Shown here: positions 33,217 through 42,225 of the stretch, piece by piece
Numbering within the stretch: position 1 is the stretch's first letter
Layout: each line of letters opens with the position of its first letter
From: Bacteroidales bacterium
GTDB lineage: Bacteria > Bacteroidota > Bacteroidia > Bacteroidales > Muribaculaceae
Assembly (NCBI GenBank): GCA_003150235.1
Contig: QAMW01000012.1
Span: 1 to 52,078 of the forward strand
Direction: 5' to 3'
DNA: 52,078 nt
The notes under the pieces: model-generated
Told to the model about the DNA's origin: nothing
The model's input: only the letters and a program-made list of their open reading frames with translations
Databases searched by the model: none
Position numbers and translations under genes: made by a program

Positions 33217-33253
33217 TACACAACTTTCAAGCCTCCGGCTTGAAAGTTGTGTA
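33217..33253 (-). terminator. Perfect 17-bp hairpin after GH43
   Basis: Arms 33217-33233 and 33237-33253 pair perfectly with a 3-nt loop. It lies 39 bp after the GH43 stop on the minus strand. There is no T-tract on either side, so it may block exonucleases or be a mobile repeat rather than a classical terminator. Confidence 0.5.
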
Positions 33254-33276
33254 GGTTATGAGGTTATGAGGTTAGG
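33253..33276. repeat. Octanucleotide direct repeat
   Basis: AGGTTATG, AGGTTATG, AGGTTAGG in tandem between the hairpin and the GH43 stop codon. Confidence 0.75.
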
Positions 33277-33291
33277 GGGTGTAGGGGGTAT

Positions 33292-34650
33292 TTATCGAAT
33301 CAGCTGCCATGAATCGAAATCAAACAGCTCCTCATCACCTCCCCTGAAAAGAATCATAATATTATTGACTCCTTTTATATCACTGTTGACATCAACCGTG
33401 ATTTCGCCGGCATTTTCAACCGGGACAACGGCGAAAGGCGTTTTTTCACCGTCAACTAAAAATTCAATCGTGCCGGGATTCTTTACATTCAACACCTTTG
33501 CTACCAGTCGAGAGCCGCCATTACCTAAATCCACGCTTCTCAAGCGTGTCCAGTCTCCATTGTGAATGGAGGTAAGATAATGTGATGTTCCAGCCGTGCG
33601 GTCAGTCTTCACGCCCCATGAATCAGCCATGGTCTCAGCCTCTACCGTTGCAAACGGATCAAGATTTTTCAACGGTATAACCACCCCTTCTTCAGAAAAC
33701 GGGATAAACGGTATGCTGTCACCGCTCCACGTGAACTCCTCTACGGCAGCCGAGCGGCGGAAACCCGACCCGTTAGGGGCAAGACCCTGATGATAAAACA
33801 TAAAGTCGCGTCCGTTGATGCTTATGTTGCCGCCATGGATAGTAAAGCTTCCGGGCGATTCGCTCATGATTCGCCCCATGTATTTCCAAGGACCGTGTAT
33901 CGAGGTTGCGGTTGAGTAAGCCATGTGTTCAGGCACTCCACCCGCCGCGTAGGAAAGATAATATATGCCGTTTCGCTTATCAAGCCACGGACCCTCTTCA
34001 AAATTGGTTTTCATCACCTCTTTTCCGAGTTGCCAGTCATGCTTCATGCGCAGCTCACCGAATGCCTCGGGATTATTAAGGTCGGCGACCGGTTTTACCT
34101 CCGATGCAAGAGATATCATGTCAGGGTTAAGCTCGGCATACCACAATCCATTGTTACCCCAGAAAAGATATGCCTTCCCGTCATCATCTATAAATACGGT
34201 AGGATCTATGAATCCCCAGCTTCCCGGCACCAATGGTTTGCCAAGAGGGTCGGTGTAGGGACCTTCAGGACGGTCGGCAACCGCCACTCCTATGCCGTGC
34301 AATCCGCAAGTAGTATCTTCGGCGCATATATACCAGTACCATTTTCCGTTACGTTCCACCGCCTGTGACGCCCAGGCATTGTCACCCTGCTTAGCCCATT
34401 TGAAATTTGCGGTGCTGAGGGGAGTTCCACGATAAGTCCAGTTCACCATGTCGGTCGTGGAAAACAGTTGCCAGTCCTTCATCTTGAAATACTGGGCATC
34501 GTTCTCGTCATGTCCGGTAAAAAGATACACTGTGTCATTATGCACGTAAGGCGCAGGATCCGGGGTAAATGAAGTTTTCACTACCGGATTTACGGCACAC
34601 ATTTCCATGGCTGCCGCCGTGGCAAACACCAATGTCGCTATCGTTCTCAT
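33292..34650 (-). CDS. GH43-family glycosidase with C-terminal CBM6-like domain
   Basis: 452-residue secreted enzyme, probably arabinofuranosidase or xylosidase. A signal peptide (1-19) starts at the ATG at 34650; the open frame upstream to 34752 has no signal features. The five-bladed propeller has the three GH43 acids: Asp in SFTPDPAPYV (base), Asp in FIDPTVFIDDDGKAYLFWG and Glu in FEEGPWLDKRNGIYYLSYA. From about residue 325 a CBM6-type beta-sandwich (FATVEAETMADSWGVKT, GTSHYLTSIHNGDWTRLRSVDLG, FDFDSWQLIR) should bind polysaccharide. Together with GH127 it points to arabinose-containing plant glycans, although the two genes are 30 kb apart. Confidence 0.9.
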   Translation of the reverse strand: MRTIATLVFATAAAMEMCAVNPVVKTSFTPDPAPYVHNDTVYLFTGHDENDAQYFKMKDWQLFSTTDMVNWTYRGTPLSTANFKWAKQGDNAWASQAVERNGKWYWYICAEDTTCGLHGIGVAVADRPEGPYTDPLGKPLVPGSWGFIDPTVFIDDDGKAYLFWGNNGLWYAELNPDMISLASEVKPVADLNNPEAFGELRMKHDWQLGKEVMKTNFEEGPWLDKRNGIYYLSYAAGGVPEHMAYSTATSIHGPWKYMGRIMSESPGSFTIHGGNISINGRDFMFYHQGLAPNGSGFRRSAAVEEFTWSGDSIPFIPFSEEGVVIPLKNLDPFATVEAETMADSWGVKTDRTAGTSHYLTSIHNGDWTRLRSVDLGNGGSRLVAKVLNVKNPGTIEFLVDGEKTPFAVVPVENAGEITVDVNSDIKGVNNIMILFRGGDEELFDFDSWQLIR

Positions 34651-34904
34651 TGTATTGCTTTTATTTTGAAAAATTAATAATCCTGATATATATCCCTCTA
34701 TAAATTGGTGGTAACAGTACCTGTAATGAATAATAATACCGTCACCCGGCATTTATACCAAACCAAGATGAGTGTAAAATTAACACCCATTATTCGTATT
34801 GACAATTTTTATCACATGTTTTACAACATAAAATTTTTATCTGCCGTCTATTAAGGTAATTTACCTCATGTTGGGAGGTACTTCACGGTATTAATTATTT
34901 AACA
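34651..34904. other. AT-rich divergent intergenic region
   Basis: Region between GH43 and the Na/Pi transporter. Seen in it: a dyad ATGTT/AACAT (34816-34829), a GGTAA/TTACC dyad (34855-34865) and no gene. Either dyad could be a regulator site; no GH43 promoter box matched. Confidence 0.35.
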
Positions 34905-34939
34905 TTTGTGCCATATTAGAAAGATTTATTATATCTTTG
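34905..34939 (+). promoter_or_regulatory. Promoter of the Na/Pi cotransporter gene
   Basis: TTTG (34905-34908), 23 bp, TATCTTTG (34932-34939), ATG at 34971. The spacing is slightly long. Confidence 0.6.
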
Positions 34940-34970
34940 CGTTGGAAAATATTTTATCACTCCAGGGATA

Positions 34971-36791
34971 ATGAATTATACGTTATTAGACTTTTTAGCT
35001 CTCCTCGGCTCTGTCTGCTTATTCCTTTATGGCATGAAGGTTATGAGCGAAGGGCTTCAAAAAGCCGCCGGCGACCGCTTGCGCAATATTCTTTCAGCAA
35101 TGACCCGCAACCGGTTTACAGGCACATTGACCGGATTTGCCATCACCGCGCTCATCCAGAGTTCATCCGCTTCCACGGTAATGGTGGTAAGTTTTGTAAA
35201 TGCCGGTCTAATGACTCTCGCACAATCCATGGCTGTGATATTCGGAGCCAATGTCGGCACCACATTTACCGCGTGGATTATCGCCCTGTTCGGGTTTAAG
35301 GTTGACACGTCGGTATTCATTCTCCCGATAATAGCCTGCGCCGTCCCGCTGCTCTTCTTCAAAAAAAGCCGTACAAAGTCAATCGGTGAGTTCCTGATAG
35401 GTTTCGCGTTCCTGTTCATGGGTCTCAACATGATCAGCGATTATGTGCCCGACCTCCAGAGTAATCCCGACATGTTTGCATTCCTTGAGCGCTATGCTTC
35501 TATGGGCTATCTGTCGGTATTGCTGTTTCTCTTTGTCGGTATAATCGTAACGGCAATTATCCAGTCATCGGCGGCGACATTCGCCATTGTGCTTATCATG
35601 TGTACGAAAGGATGGATTACATTTGACCTCGGATGCGCCGTGGTGCTTGGAAGCAATATCGGTACCACTATAACCCCGTTACTCGCGTCAATGAGCGGAA
35701 ATGTGGCGGCAAAACGAACGGCAATGGGACATCTTCTCTTCAACTTATTCGGTGTCGTCTGGACCCTGTGCGTGTTCTATCCGTTTGTCAACCTCAACGT
35801 GTGGATAACCGAGGCTATCGGCCAGGGCAATCCCGAATCGCTTTTCTCATTTGTAAATAACCTGGAGGCCACACAGCCCGATGTATATAATTCTCTTTTT
35901 GACGGAAGTCTGCCCAACGGTCATCCCGTTCTTGCCCAGATAGGAGCGATGCAGTTCAGCGTATCGTTCGGACTTTCGATGTTCCACACTGTTTTCAATC
36001 TCGTCAACCTGTCCATAATGATTTGGTTCACTGGATTATATGTCAAGATAGTGGAGAAACTTGTACCGGCAAAACACAAGGAAGACGAGGAGTTCCAGCT
36101 CAAATTTATCTCCGGTGGTCTGTTAAGCGCGTCAGAACTTAATATAGCCCAGGCTGAAAAAGAAATGGTCGTTTACGCACAGCGCGTAGAACGCATGATC
36201 GGCATGGCTGAGACACTTGTTCACACGAAAGAAAACACGGAAGACTTCTCGCGCCTGTTCTCGCGCCTTGAAAAGTATGAGGAGATATCTGACCGCATGG
36301 AAATAGAGATTGCCAACTATCTCAATAAATGTGCCGAAGGACGACTCTCCAATGAAGGAAAGCTCCATATCGCAGCCATGCTTAATATCGTCAGCGAAAT
36401 CGAGAGCATAGCCGACTGCTGCTTCGGATGTGCTAAAATCCTCATCCGCAAGCAAGAAAGCGGAGTGCATTTCGATGACTTCATATTCCGCAATATCGAC
36501 ACCATGTTCAGCTATGTCAAGGAAGCGATGTCCGACATGCTCACATTGCTAAGTGATGTGGAAAAAGTGCGTCAGGTCGACATCATCCGTTCTTACAACA
36601 AGGAGCGGGAAATCAACAACCTGCGCAATCAGCTTCGCACAAGCAACGTGGAAAATATCAACAACCGCACTTACGAATATCAGGCAGGCATCTATTATAT
36701 GGATATTGTCAATGACCTTGAAAAAATGGGCGACTATATAATTAATGTAGTAGATACAATTAAAGATCATTTCCGTCGCCGCATAGCGTAA
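34971..36791 (+). CDS. Na/Pi cotransporter (PNaS family) with PhoU-like domain
   Basis: 606-residue inner membrane protein. The first 360 residues carry two Na/Pi cotransporter repeats with the QSSSAST-type motifs: TALIQSSSASTVMVVSFVNAG and TAIIQSSAATFAIVLIMCTKG. Later GANVGTTFTAWI and GSNIGTTITPLLASM complete them. The last 220 or so residues form a helical PhoU-like domain (EKEMVVYAQRVERMIG, KYEEISDRMEIEIANYL, VNDLEKMGDYIINVVDTI) that may sense or regulate phosphate uptake. Full length for the family. Confidence 0.92.
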   Translation: MNYTLLDFLALLGSVCLFLYGMKVMSEGLQKAAGDRLRNILSAMTRNRFTGTLTGFAITALIQSSSASTVMVVSFVNAGLMTLAQSMAVIFGANVGTTFTAWIIALFGFKVDTSVFILPIIACAVPLLFFKKSRTKSIGEFLIGFAFLFMGLNMISDYVPDLQSNPDMFAFLERYASMGYLSVLLFLFVGIIVTAIIQSSAATFAIVLIMCTKGWITFDLGCAVVLGSNIGTTITPLLASMSGNVAAKRTAMGHLLFNLFGVVWTLCVFYPFVNLNVWITEAIGQGNPESLFSFVNNLEATQPDVYNSLFDGSLPNGHPVLAQIGAMQFSVSFGLSMFHTVFNLVNLSIMIWFTGLYVKIVEKLVPAKHKEDEEFQLKFISGGLLSASELNIAQAEKEMVVYAQRVERMIGMAETLVHTKENTEDFSRLFSRLEKYEEISDRMEIEIANYLNKCAEGRLSNEGKLHIAAMLNIVSEIESIADCCFGCAKILIRKQESGVHFDDFIFRNIDTMFSYVKEAMSDMLTLLSDVEKVRQVDIIRSYNKEREINNLRNQLRTSNVENINNRTYEYQAGIYYMDIVNDLEKMGDYIINVVDTIKDHFRRRIA

Positions 36792-36903
36792 TATGATATT
36801 ATTAACACTGTTTCACAAATCTGTGTCAATCCAGTGTCACATGTTACAAAATTCTGATTTTGCGCGTGTTAGTGCATGATATTGCTACAATACGGTTACT
36901 AAA

Positions 36904-36935
36904 ATTGTTTTGTACGGGTTACATTATTATTTTTG
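36904..36935 (+). promoter_or_regulatory. Promoter of the receiver-rnhB operon
   Basis: ATTG (36904-36907), 20 bp, TATTTTTG (36928-36935), ATG at 36992; leader about 50 nt and AT-rich. Confidence 0.5.
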
Positions 36936-36991
36936 TAAAAGAAGAATTAACCTTATACAGGGTTTTTCATTCATGAAAATTATCTATATAT

Positions 36992-37414
36992 ATGCCCGTC
37001 AAGTCTAATAATATTTCGGAAACGAATAAAATTTGTATTGCTGATGAAGAACCACTCATCAGTGAACTTATGCAATATAACCTCGAGCAGGCGGGATATA
37101 AGGTAAGCGTGTACCATACCACAAGCGAGGCAATGGACAGCGAGTTGACCAATTTTGACCTTTACATCATTGATGTCATGATGGAGAATAAAGAAGGCTT
37201 TGAACTTGCCCGCTATCTTAAACAAAACCTCGAAACATTACACACTCCTCTTATTTTCTGTTCGTCGCGCAACAATGAAGACGATGTAATCAACGGGCTT
37301 GATCTCGGAGCCGATGATTACATCCTGAAACCGTTTGCCATGAAAGAACTTGTGGCGAGGGTAAATTCACTTATGCGGCGCCGGCGCATCACCTTGAACA
37401 AAAGTATCGGATGA
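36992..37414 (+). CDS. Stand-alone response regulator receiver protein
   Basis: 140-residue CheY-like protein consisting of a receiver domain only. Acidic pocket D18-E19 (ADEE in place of the usual DDE), phospho-acceptor D61 in LYIIDVMM, conserved S91 in LIFCSSRN and K113 in YILKPF are present, so phosphorylation is possible. After the domain only a basic tail (LMRRRRITLNKSIG) remains; the OmpR winged helix that normally follows such a sequence is missing. Its stop overlaps the rnhB start by 4 bp. No histidine kinase lies in the window. It may act through protein contacts or be the remnant of an OmpR-type regulator. Confidence 0.88.
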   Translation: MPVKSNNISETNKICIADEEPLISELMQYNLEQAGYKVSVYHTTSEAMDSELTNFDLYIIDVMMENKEGFELARYLKQNLETLHTPLIFCSSRNNEDDVINGLDLGADDYILKPFAMKELVARVNSLMRRRRITLNKSIG

Positions 37415-38022
37415 AACGTGACGTATCTCTGCCGGTATGCTACATATCCGGTCGTTTTGAAGCAGGATGTGACGAAGCAGGCAGAGGCTGTCTTGCCGGT
37501 CCCGTACATGCTGCGGCAGTCATACTTCCCGACGATTTTCACCATCCCCTCCTGAACGATTCAAAACAGCTCACAGAGGCTAAACGCGAGATACTGCGTC
37601 CCATCATCGAGGCTGAGGCGATAGCGTGGGCGGTAGGTGTGGTAGACAATGAGGAGATTGACAGGATAAATATACTTCGCGCCTCCATAGAGGCTATGCA
37701 CCGTGCTATCGATGCCCTTAAAGTAACGCCCGGGGCAATCGTGGTCGACGGCAACCGCTTTTCCCCCTATAAGGATATCCCGTATCAGACCTTTGTCAAG
37801 GGCGACGGCCGATTCGGCAACATAGCCGCAGCATCAATACTCGCCAAGACCCATCGTGACGAATTCATGCGCCGCATACATGAAGAATACCCCATCTATG
37901 GATGGGATATAAACAAGGGCTATCCTACTAAGGCACACCGCGCAGCTATTGTCGAATATGGACCGACTCCCTATCACAGGATGAGTTTCCGGCTTATCGA
38001 CCAACAACTCACCCTGTTTTAA
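37411..38022 (+). CDS. rnhB: Ribonuclease HII
   Basis: 203-residue enzyme that cuts RNA in RNA-DNA hybrids and removes single ribonucleotides. The DEDD-type active site is visible as D21-E22 in GCDEAGRG, D113 in VVDGN and the following KGDGRFGNIAAASILAK block. DSKQLTEAKRE is a further hallmark. Overlaps the receiver gene by ATGA and probably relies on it for translation. Confidence 0.96.
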   Translation: MKRDVSLPVCYISGRFEAGCDEAGRGCLAGPVHAAAVILPDDFHHPLLNDSKQLTEAKREILRPIIEAEAIAWAVGVVDNEEIDRINILRASIEAMHRAIDALKVTPGAIVVDGNRFSPYKDIPYQTFVKGDGRFGNIAAASILAKTHRDEFMRRIHEEYPIYGWDINKGYPTKAHRAAIVEYGPTPYHRMSFRLIDQQLTLF

Positions 38023-38035
38023 AAGCTCAAAAAAT

Positions 38036-38061
38036 AGGGTGCATCATTCCTGATACACCCT
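38036..38061 (-). terminator. Terminator between rnhB and GH13
   Basis: An 11-bp stem with one mismatch (38036-38046 with 38051-38061) and TTCC loop. On the minus strand it is followed by ATTTTTTG, so it ends the GH13 transcript; it may also act weakly on rnhB. Confidence 0.75.
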
Positions 38062-38114
38062 CAAAAGGTTAAGCCGATTTGTTATCTTAAACCCTAAACC
38101 TTAAACCTAATAAT

Positions 38115-39548
38115 TTACCGATTTACGTAAACCTTGTATTCTCCCGGCTGTAGAGATGTCGGAAATTCCTCTGTCACGCCTGTGAAGAAGTTTACTGTAG
38201 TCTTGTCGCCTTGCGGAGCTGCATCCTTGTATTTCACATCGGCAGCCGATGCACCGAGATTGACAAATACATACACGGTTGTGTTGTCGACCGAGCGCGA
38301 GAATATGTACAGGTCGTCGCTTTCGGTAGGATAGCGCACTACCTCACCGCCGTCTATGCCTGCCTGAAGTGCGGGCTGTGTATGCTTGAGATGGTTGAGC
38401 TTCTGATAGAACTCGAAATAACTGTTACGCGGTTCCCATACCGGCGGCACATCCTTCTTGAAAAATTCAAATGCACGGTTCATGCCCGTTTCCTGACCGG
38501 TGTAGATAAGCGGCATACCGGGAAGCGTGTAGCTCAACACGGCAAATGCATCGGAGAGATTTCCAAGACGTTCCTGCTCGGTACCTTCCCATGAATTCAG
38601 GTCATGATTGGTAATCATGTTCATGAGGTAAGTGTCGCGCGGATATTGTTTCTCCTGCACGGCAAGCAGAGAGTCGATTGCCACGGCATGTTTTGCGGGA
38701 AAACTTCTCATGTTGCCCTCGGCATCCTTGAAGGTGTATTGTCCGGAAGTTGCGGCGATTTCACTGAAAAGGTCTTTCATAGGCCAGTTGTAGCCCATGT
38801 CGAAACCGTTAGCCTGAAGCTCCGGCTTACTTGCCTCGGCAAGCATGAACACTTCTTTCACGGAGTCGAGCTGCGGACGCGCCTCATCCCAGAAATCGGT
38901 AGGAACTTCCCCGGCTACATCGCAACGGAAACCGTCGACATCGACATCGGTAAGCCAGAACTTGAAAGCATCGACCATCGCGGCGCGCATATCCTTGTTA
39001 TTGTAGTCAAGTTTATAGACATCGGTCCAGTCGTAAGGTCCGTACATGTTTCCGAGTGAGTCTTTGGCATACCAGTCGGGATGCTCGGTCACCCAACGGT
39101 TGTCACGACCTGTATGGTTGGGAACCCAGTCGAGTATCACCTTCATGCCGAGACTGTGAGCTTTCTTGACGACATCCTTGAACTCATCGATTGTGCCGAA
39201 TTCCGGATTGAATGCAGTGTAATCCTGCACGGCATAATAACTGCCAAGCTCACCTTTTCTGCCATCTTGCGAAATCGGGTGAACGGGCATGAACCAGAGT
39301 ATGTCGACTCCAAGCTCCTTCAGACGCTGAAGCTGACCTTCAAACTCCTTCACAGTGCCGCCCTCGGTGTACTGGCGCAGATTGACTTCATAAATCACTG
39401 CATTGCGGCTCCATTCGGGGTGCTTGACATTGGTAAACGTGCTGTCACGCTCTGCAAGCGACTGCTCGCTCTTCTTGCTTTTCGTGCATGAGACAGCCAC
39501 GAAGGCGGCAAGCGATGCCGCCATTGCTATAAAAAACAACTTTCTCAT
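38115..39548 (-). CDS. GH13 alpha-amylase-family lipoprotein
   Basis: 477-residue cell-surface or periplasmic glycosidase for alpha-1,4-glucans. Lipobox VAVSC, Cys21 lipidated. The (beta/alpha)8 barrel shows the four GH13 regions: DWVPNHTG, GFRCDVAGE with nucleophile D210, MLAEAS with acid/base E238, and ITNHDLNSW with D316. A short C-terminal beta domain follows (LYIFSRSVDNTTVYVFVNLG). It is divergent from the GH31 gene, with a shared promoter region. It is shorter than a typical SusG and lacks an internal CBM. Exact specificity (amylase, maltogenic or neopullulanase-like) is open. Confidence 0.93.
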   Translation of the reverse strand: MRKLFFIAMAASLAAFVAVSCTKSKKSEQSLAERDSTFTNVKHPEWSRNAVIYEVNLRQYTEGGTVKEFEGQLQRLKELGVDILWFMPVHPISQDGRKGELGSYYAVQDYTAFNPEFGTIDEFKDVVKKAHSLGMKVILDWVPNHTGRDNRWVTEHPDWYAKDSLGNMYGPYDWTDVYKLDYNNKDMRAAMVDAFKFWLTDVDVDGFRCDVAGEVPTDFWDEARPQLDSVKEVFMLAEASKPELQANGFDMGYNWPMKDLFSEIAATSGQYTFKDAEGNMRSFPAKHAVAIDSLLAVQEKQYPRDTYLMNMITNHDLNSWEGTEQERLGNLSDAFAVLSYTLPGMPLIYTGQETGMNRAFEFFKKDVPPVWEPRNSYFEFYQKLNHLKHTQPALQAGIDGGEVVRYPTESDDLYIFSRSVDNTTVYVFVNLGASAADVKYKDAAPQGDKTTVNFFTGVTEEFPTSLQPGEYKVYVNR

Positions 39549-39592
39549 AAAAAAACTATTACCTGTTGATTTAAAGTGTAATACTGATATTG

Positions 39593-39652
39593 CAAATATA
39601 CGCTATTTTTTGCATCTCACTGTAGATTATCTGCAAAAAATGACTACTTTTG
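39593..39652. promoter_or_regulatory. Symmetric divergent promoter/operator region of GH13 and GH31
   Basis: Minus-strand -7 box TATATTTG (39600-39593) for GH13 and plus-strand TACTTTTG (39645-39652) for GH31. Between them a perfect 10-bp inverted repeat, ATTTTTTGCA (39605-39614) and TGCAAAAAAT (39632-39641), has a 17-nt spacer. The centre of the repeat (39623) coincides with the midpoint of the two -7 boxes, so one bound regulator could control both genes. Confidence 0.65.
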
Positions 39653-39678
39653 TAAAGTCTCTATCAAATACCAAAACA

Positions 39679-42057
39679 ATGAACAGATTTTCAAAGCTAA
39701 CGGGTGTCACACTCTCGGCTGCCATGGTGGCTATATGTGCATTTAGTTCCTCCGCGACAGGCACAGGGGTGATAACCGCTACTAAAGCCGACGGTACGAC
39801 AGTTGTCGTGAACGCGCTTAACGACAACATTATCAAAGTATCCAATTTTGCCACAGGGGAAAAAACACGTGAATCGGCTTCAGCCATACTGGACAAGCAG
39901 CCGTTTAACGGCACAGTGTCATCGGAAAACGGCAGCAGCATCATGACACTGCCGTCAGGACTTACGGTCAAGGTAAATATGACCACCGCCGATGTCACAT
40001 TTTCAAAAGGTAACCACCCGTTGCTGCATGACGACGGTGTAAGAACCTCCTCACATGACTTGCGGACTCTCTCGCTTGTACCATCTTCAGCCGCGGAGGT
40101 ATATTACGGAGCCGGCGAACGCGGACACAGCCTGAAACTGAACGGCGACACACTCGTGATGTACAACCGCCAGAACTACGGCTATACCGAAGGTGACCAA
40201 CGCATAAGCCAGATGAATATATGTGTGCCTTTCTTTGTAAGCACAAGCGGCTATGGTGTATTATACGATGATTATGCAGCCGCGAAGCTCATCATGGGCG
40301 ACACTATAAAATACGAGACTGAGAGCCGCCTCCCGGTATCATATTATTTTATATACGGTGACGATGGCATAGCCGGTGTTACGGGACAATACACCCTGCT
40401 TACCGGCCGTCAGGACCTCCCACCTTTCTGGTCGTTGGGCTATATCACTTCAAAATACGGCTATAAGACCCAGGATGAAACTTACGGGGTAATTGACACC
40501 TTGAAGCGTGACGGCTATCCCGTCGACGGAGTGGTGCTTGACCTATACTGGTATGGACAGGAGACCGACATGGGGCGTCTCGAATGGAACAAGGAACAGT
40601 GGCGCGACCACAAGAAGATGCTTGCCGACCTTAAAAAAGAAGGAGTCAACACTGTGATAATCTCGCAGCCTTATATAAATAAAATCGGTGCCATTGACAA
40701 CTATAATGCCCTTGCCGCCAAAGGTATGCTGACAAAAAATGCCGCAGGCGAAATCAACGATGTCACCACCTGGGTAGGTGAGGCGGGTATGTTTGACGTG
40801 GCAAATCCCGACACACGCCGTTGGCTGCGTGAGCGTTACCGCACACTTACCGACGAGGGTGTCACCGGATGGTGGGGCGACCTTGGAGAGCCTGAGGTGC
40901 ATCCCGAGACTATCGTACACGCTAACGGCGAGACAACCCGCGAATACCATAATGAATATGGTAATGTATGGAGCTCTATTATCTACGACCTGTTTAACGA
41001 CGAGTACCCCGACACTCGCCTTATGACCCTCATGCGTGGCGGCACGGCAGGATTACAGCGTTACAGCGTTTTCCCGTGGTCTACCGATGTGTCCCGCTCC
41101 TGGGGCGGACTTCAGCCGCAAGTCAAGATTATGCTTAATTCAGGTATGAGCGGATTGGGTTATATGTCACACGACGTAGGCGGTTTCGCCATCGACCCGG
41201 AACATCCTACCGATCCTAAGCTGTATGTGCGTTGGCTGCAACTCGGCGTGTTCTCGCCTGTACTCCGAACCCACGCGCAAAAGTTTGCCGAACCTTACCA
41301 TTATCCACAATATACCTCCCTCCTCCGTGACCTGATAAAGATGCGCTACCGCTGGCTTCCCTACAACTACACGCTCGCCTATGAGAATAGCGCCCAAGGC
41401 TATCCGCTCGTGCGTCCGCTCAATTTCACCGACAAGAGTGCCGCCGACTCCCTCACCGATGAATATATGTGGGGCAATGAGGTGCTCGTGGCGCCGGTGA
41501 TTCAGCAGGGAGCAGTGAAGCGCAGTGTCTACCTTCCTGCCGGAAAATGGATTGACTGGAACAATCCCGCCGTAGATTACACCGGTCCTGTAGATTTCAG
41601 CTATAAGGCACCTCTCGACATAATCCCGCTTTTCATTCGCAACGGCTCATTCATTCCTCAGGCTGCCTATGAGATGGAAAATACCGGTGATTACAATCCC
41701 GCTTCCTACACAATACTTTATTTCCCGCGCGGTGAGGTGAAAAGCTCTTATACACTTTTCGAGGATGACCGCAAATCAACCTCGTCACTTGAAAAAGGGG
41801 AATACGCCCTTATCACCTTCCTCGGTGAGGCCACAAAGGATAAAATTACTATAAGCGTGGATGCATCGGGCTACTATCCCGGTATGCCTGCACAGCGAGA
41901 GCTTGATTTCATACTTCCGGCTCTTCCTGAGAAAATTTCAGCAGTCAGCGTCAACGGCGTAAAGACTGATTTCACTACGACATCAAAAAAAGATGTAAAA
42001 TTTTCAACAAAAATTTCATCAGGTAAACCGTTGATAATAGAGCTATTGACAAAATAG
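39679..42057 (+). CDS. GH31 alpha-glucosidase/transglucosylase
   Basis: 792-residue exported GH31 enzyme. A signal peptide (1-27) begins at the ATG at 39679; longer open frame upstream overlaps the promoter. The barrel motif VVLDLYWYGQETDMGRLEW precedes the nucleophile D401 in GWWGDLGEPEVHPE. The likely acid/base is D470 in VFPWSTD. A C-terminal beta domain carries the DUF5110-like strand pattern. The DLGEPE form of the nucleophile motif is the one I associate with the oligosaccharide 4-alpha-glucosyltransferase branch rather than the WxDMNE form of plain alpha-glucosidases. Pairing with the GH13 lipoprotein suggests processing of the oligosaccharides the latter produces. Confidence 0.92.
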   Translation: MNRFSKLTGVTLSAAMVAICAFSSSATGTGVITATKADGTTVVVNALNDNIIKVSNFATGEKTRESASAILDKQPFNGTVSSENGSSIMTLPSGLTVKVNMTTADVTFSKGNHPLLHDDGVRTSSHDLRTLSLVPSSAAEVYYGAGERGHSLKLNGDTLVMYNRQNYGYTEGDQRISQMNICVPFFVSTSGYGVLYDDYAAAKLIMGDTIKYETESRLPVSYYFIYGDDGIAGVTGQYTLLTGRQDLPPFWSLGYITSKYGYKTQDETYGVIDTLKRDGYPVDGVVLDLYWYGQETDMGRLEWNKEQWRDHKKMLADLKKEGVNTVIISQPYINKIGAIDNYNALAAKGMLTKNAAGEINDVTTWVGEAGMFDVANPDTRRWLRERYRTLTDEGVTGWWGDLGEPEVHPETIVHANGETTREYHNEYGNVWSSIIYDLFNDEYPDTRLMTLMRGGTAGLQRYSVFPWSTDVSRSWGGLQPQVKIMLNSGMSGLGYMSHDVGGFAIDPEHPTDPKLYVRWLQLGVFSPVLRTHAQKFAEPYHYPQYTSLLRDLIKMRYRWLPYNYTLAYENSAQGYPLVRPLNFTDKSAADSLTDEYMWGNEVLVAPVIQQGAVKRSVYLPAGKWIDWNNPAVDYTGPVDFSYKAPLDIIPLFIRNGSFIPQAAYEMENTGDYNPASYTILYFPRGEVKSSYTLFEDDRKSTSSLEKGEYALITFLGEATKDKITISVDASGYYPGMPAQRELDFILPALPEKISAVSVNGVKTDFTTTSKKDVKFSTKISSGKPLIIELLTK

Positions 42058-42081
42058 CGCAAATTTTTTCAATATTTTTTC

Positions 42082-42118
42082 AGGGAGGCGCTGAACCATT
42101 CACGCCTCCCTGCGTTTT
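42082..42118 (+). terminator. Rho-independent terminator of GH31
   Basis: A perfect 10-bp GC-rich stem (42082-42091 with 42104-42113), with an inner TGAA/TTCA extension, followed by CGTTTT; 24 bp after the stop. Confidence 0.88.
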
Positions 42119-42225
42119 AAAGATACATAGCAAAATTACTTTTTCCATTGCAAGAAATGTGATAATGATTGGTTTATTATCAGGCACGGAGATACCGCGA
42201 GGCATCTCCGCGCTTAGTTTATATA

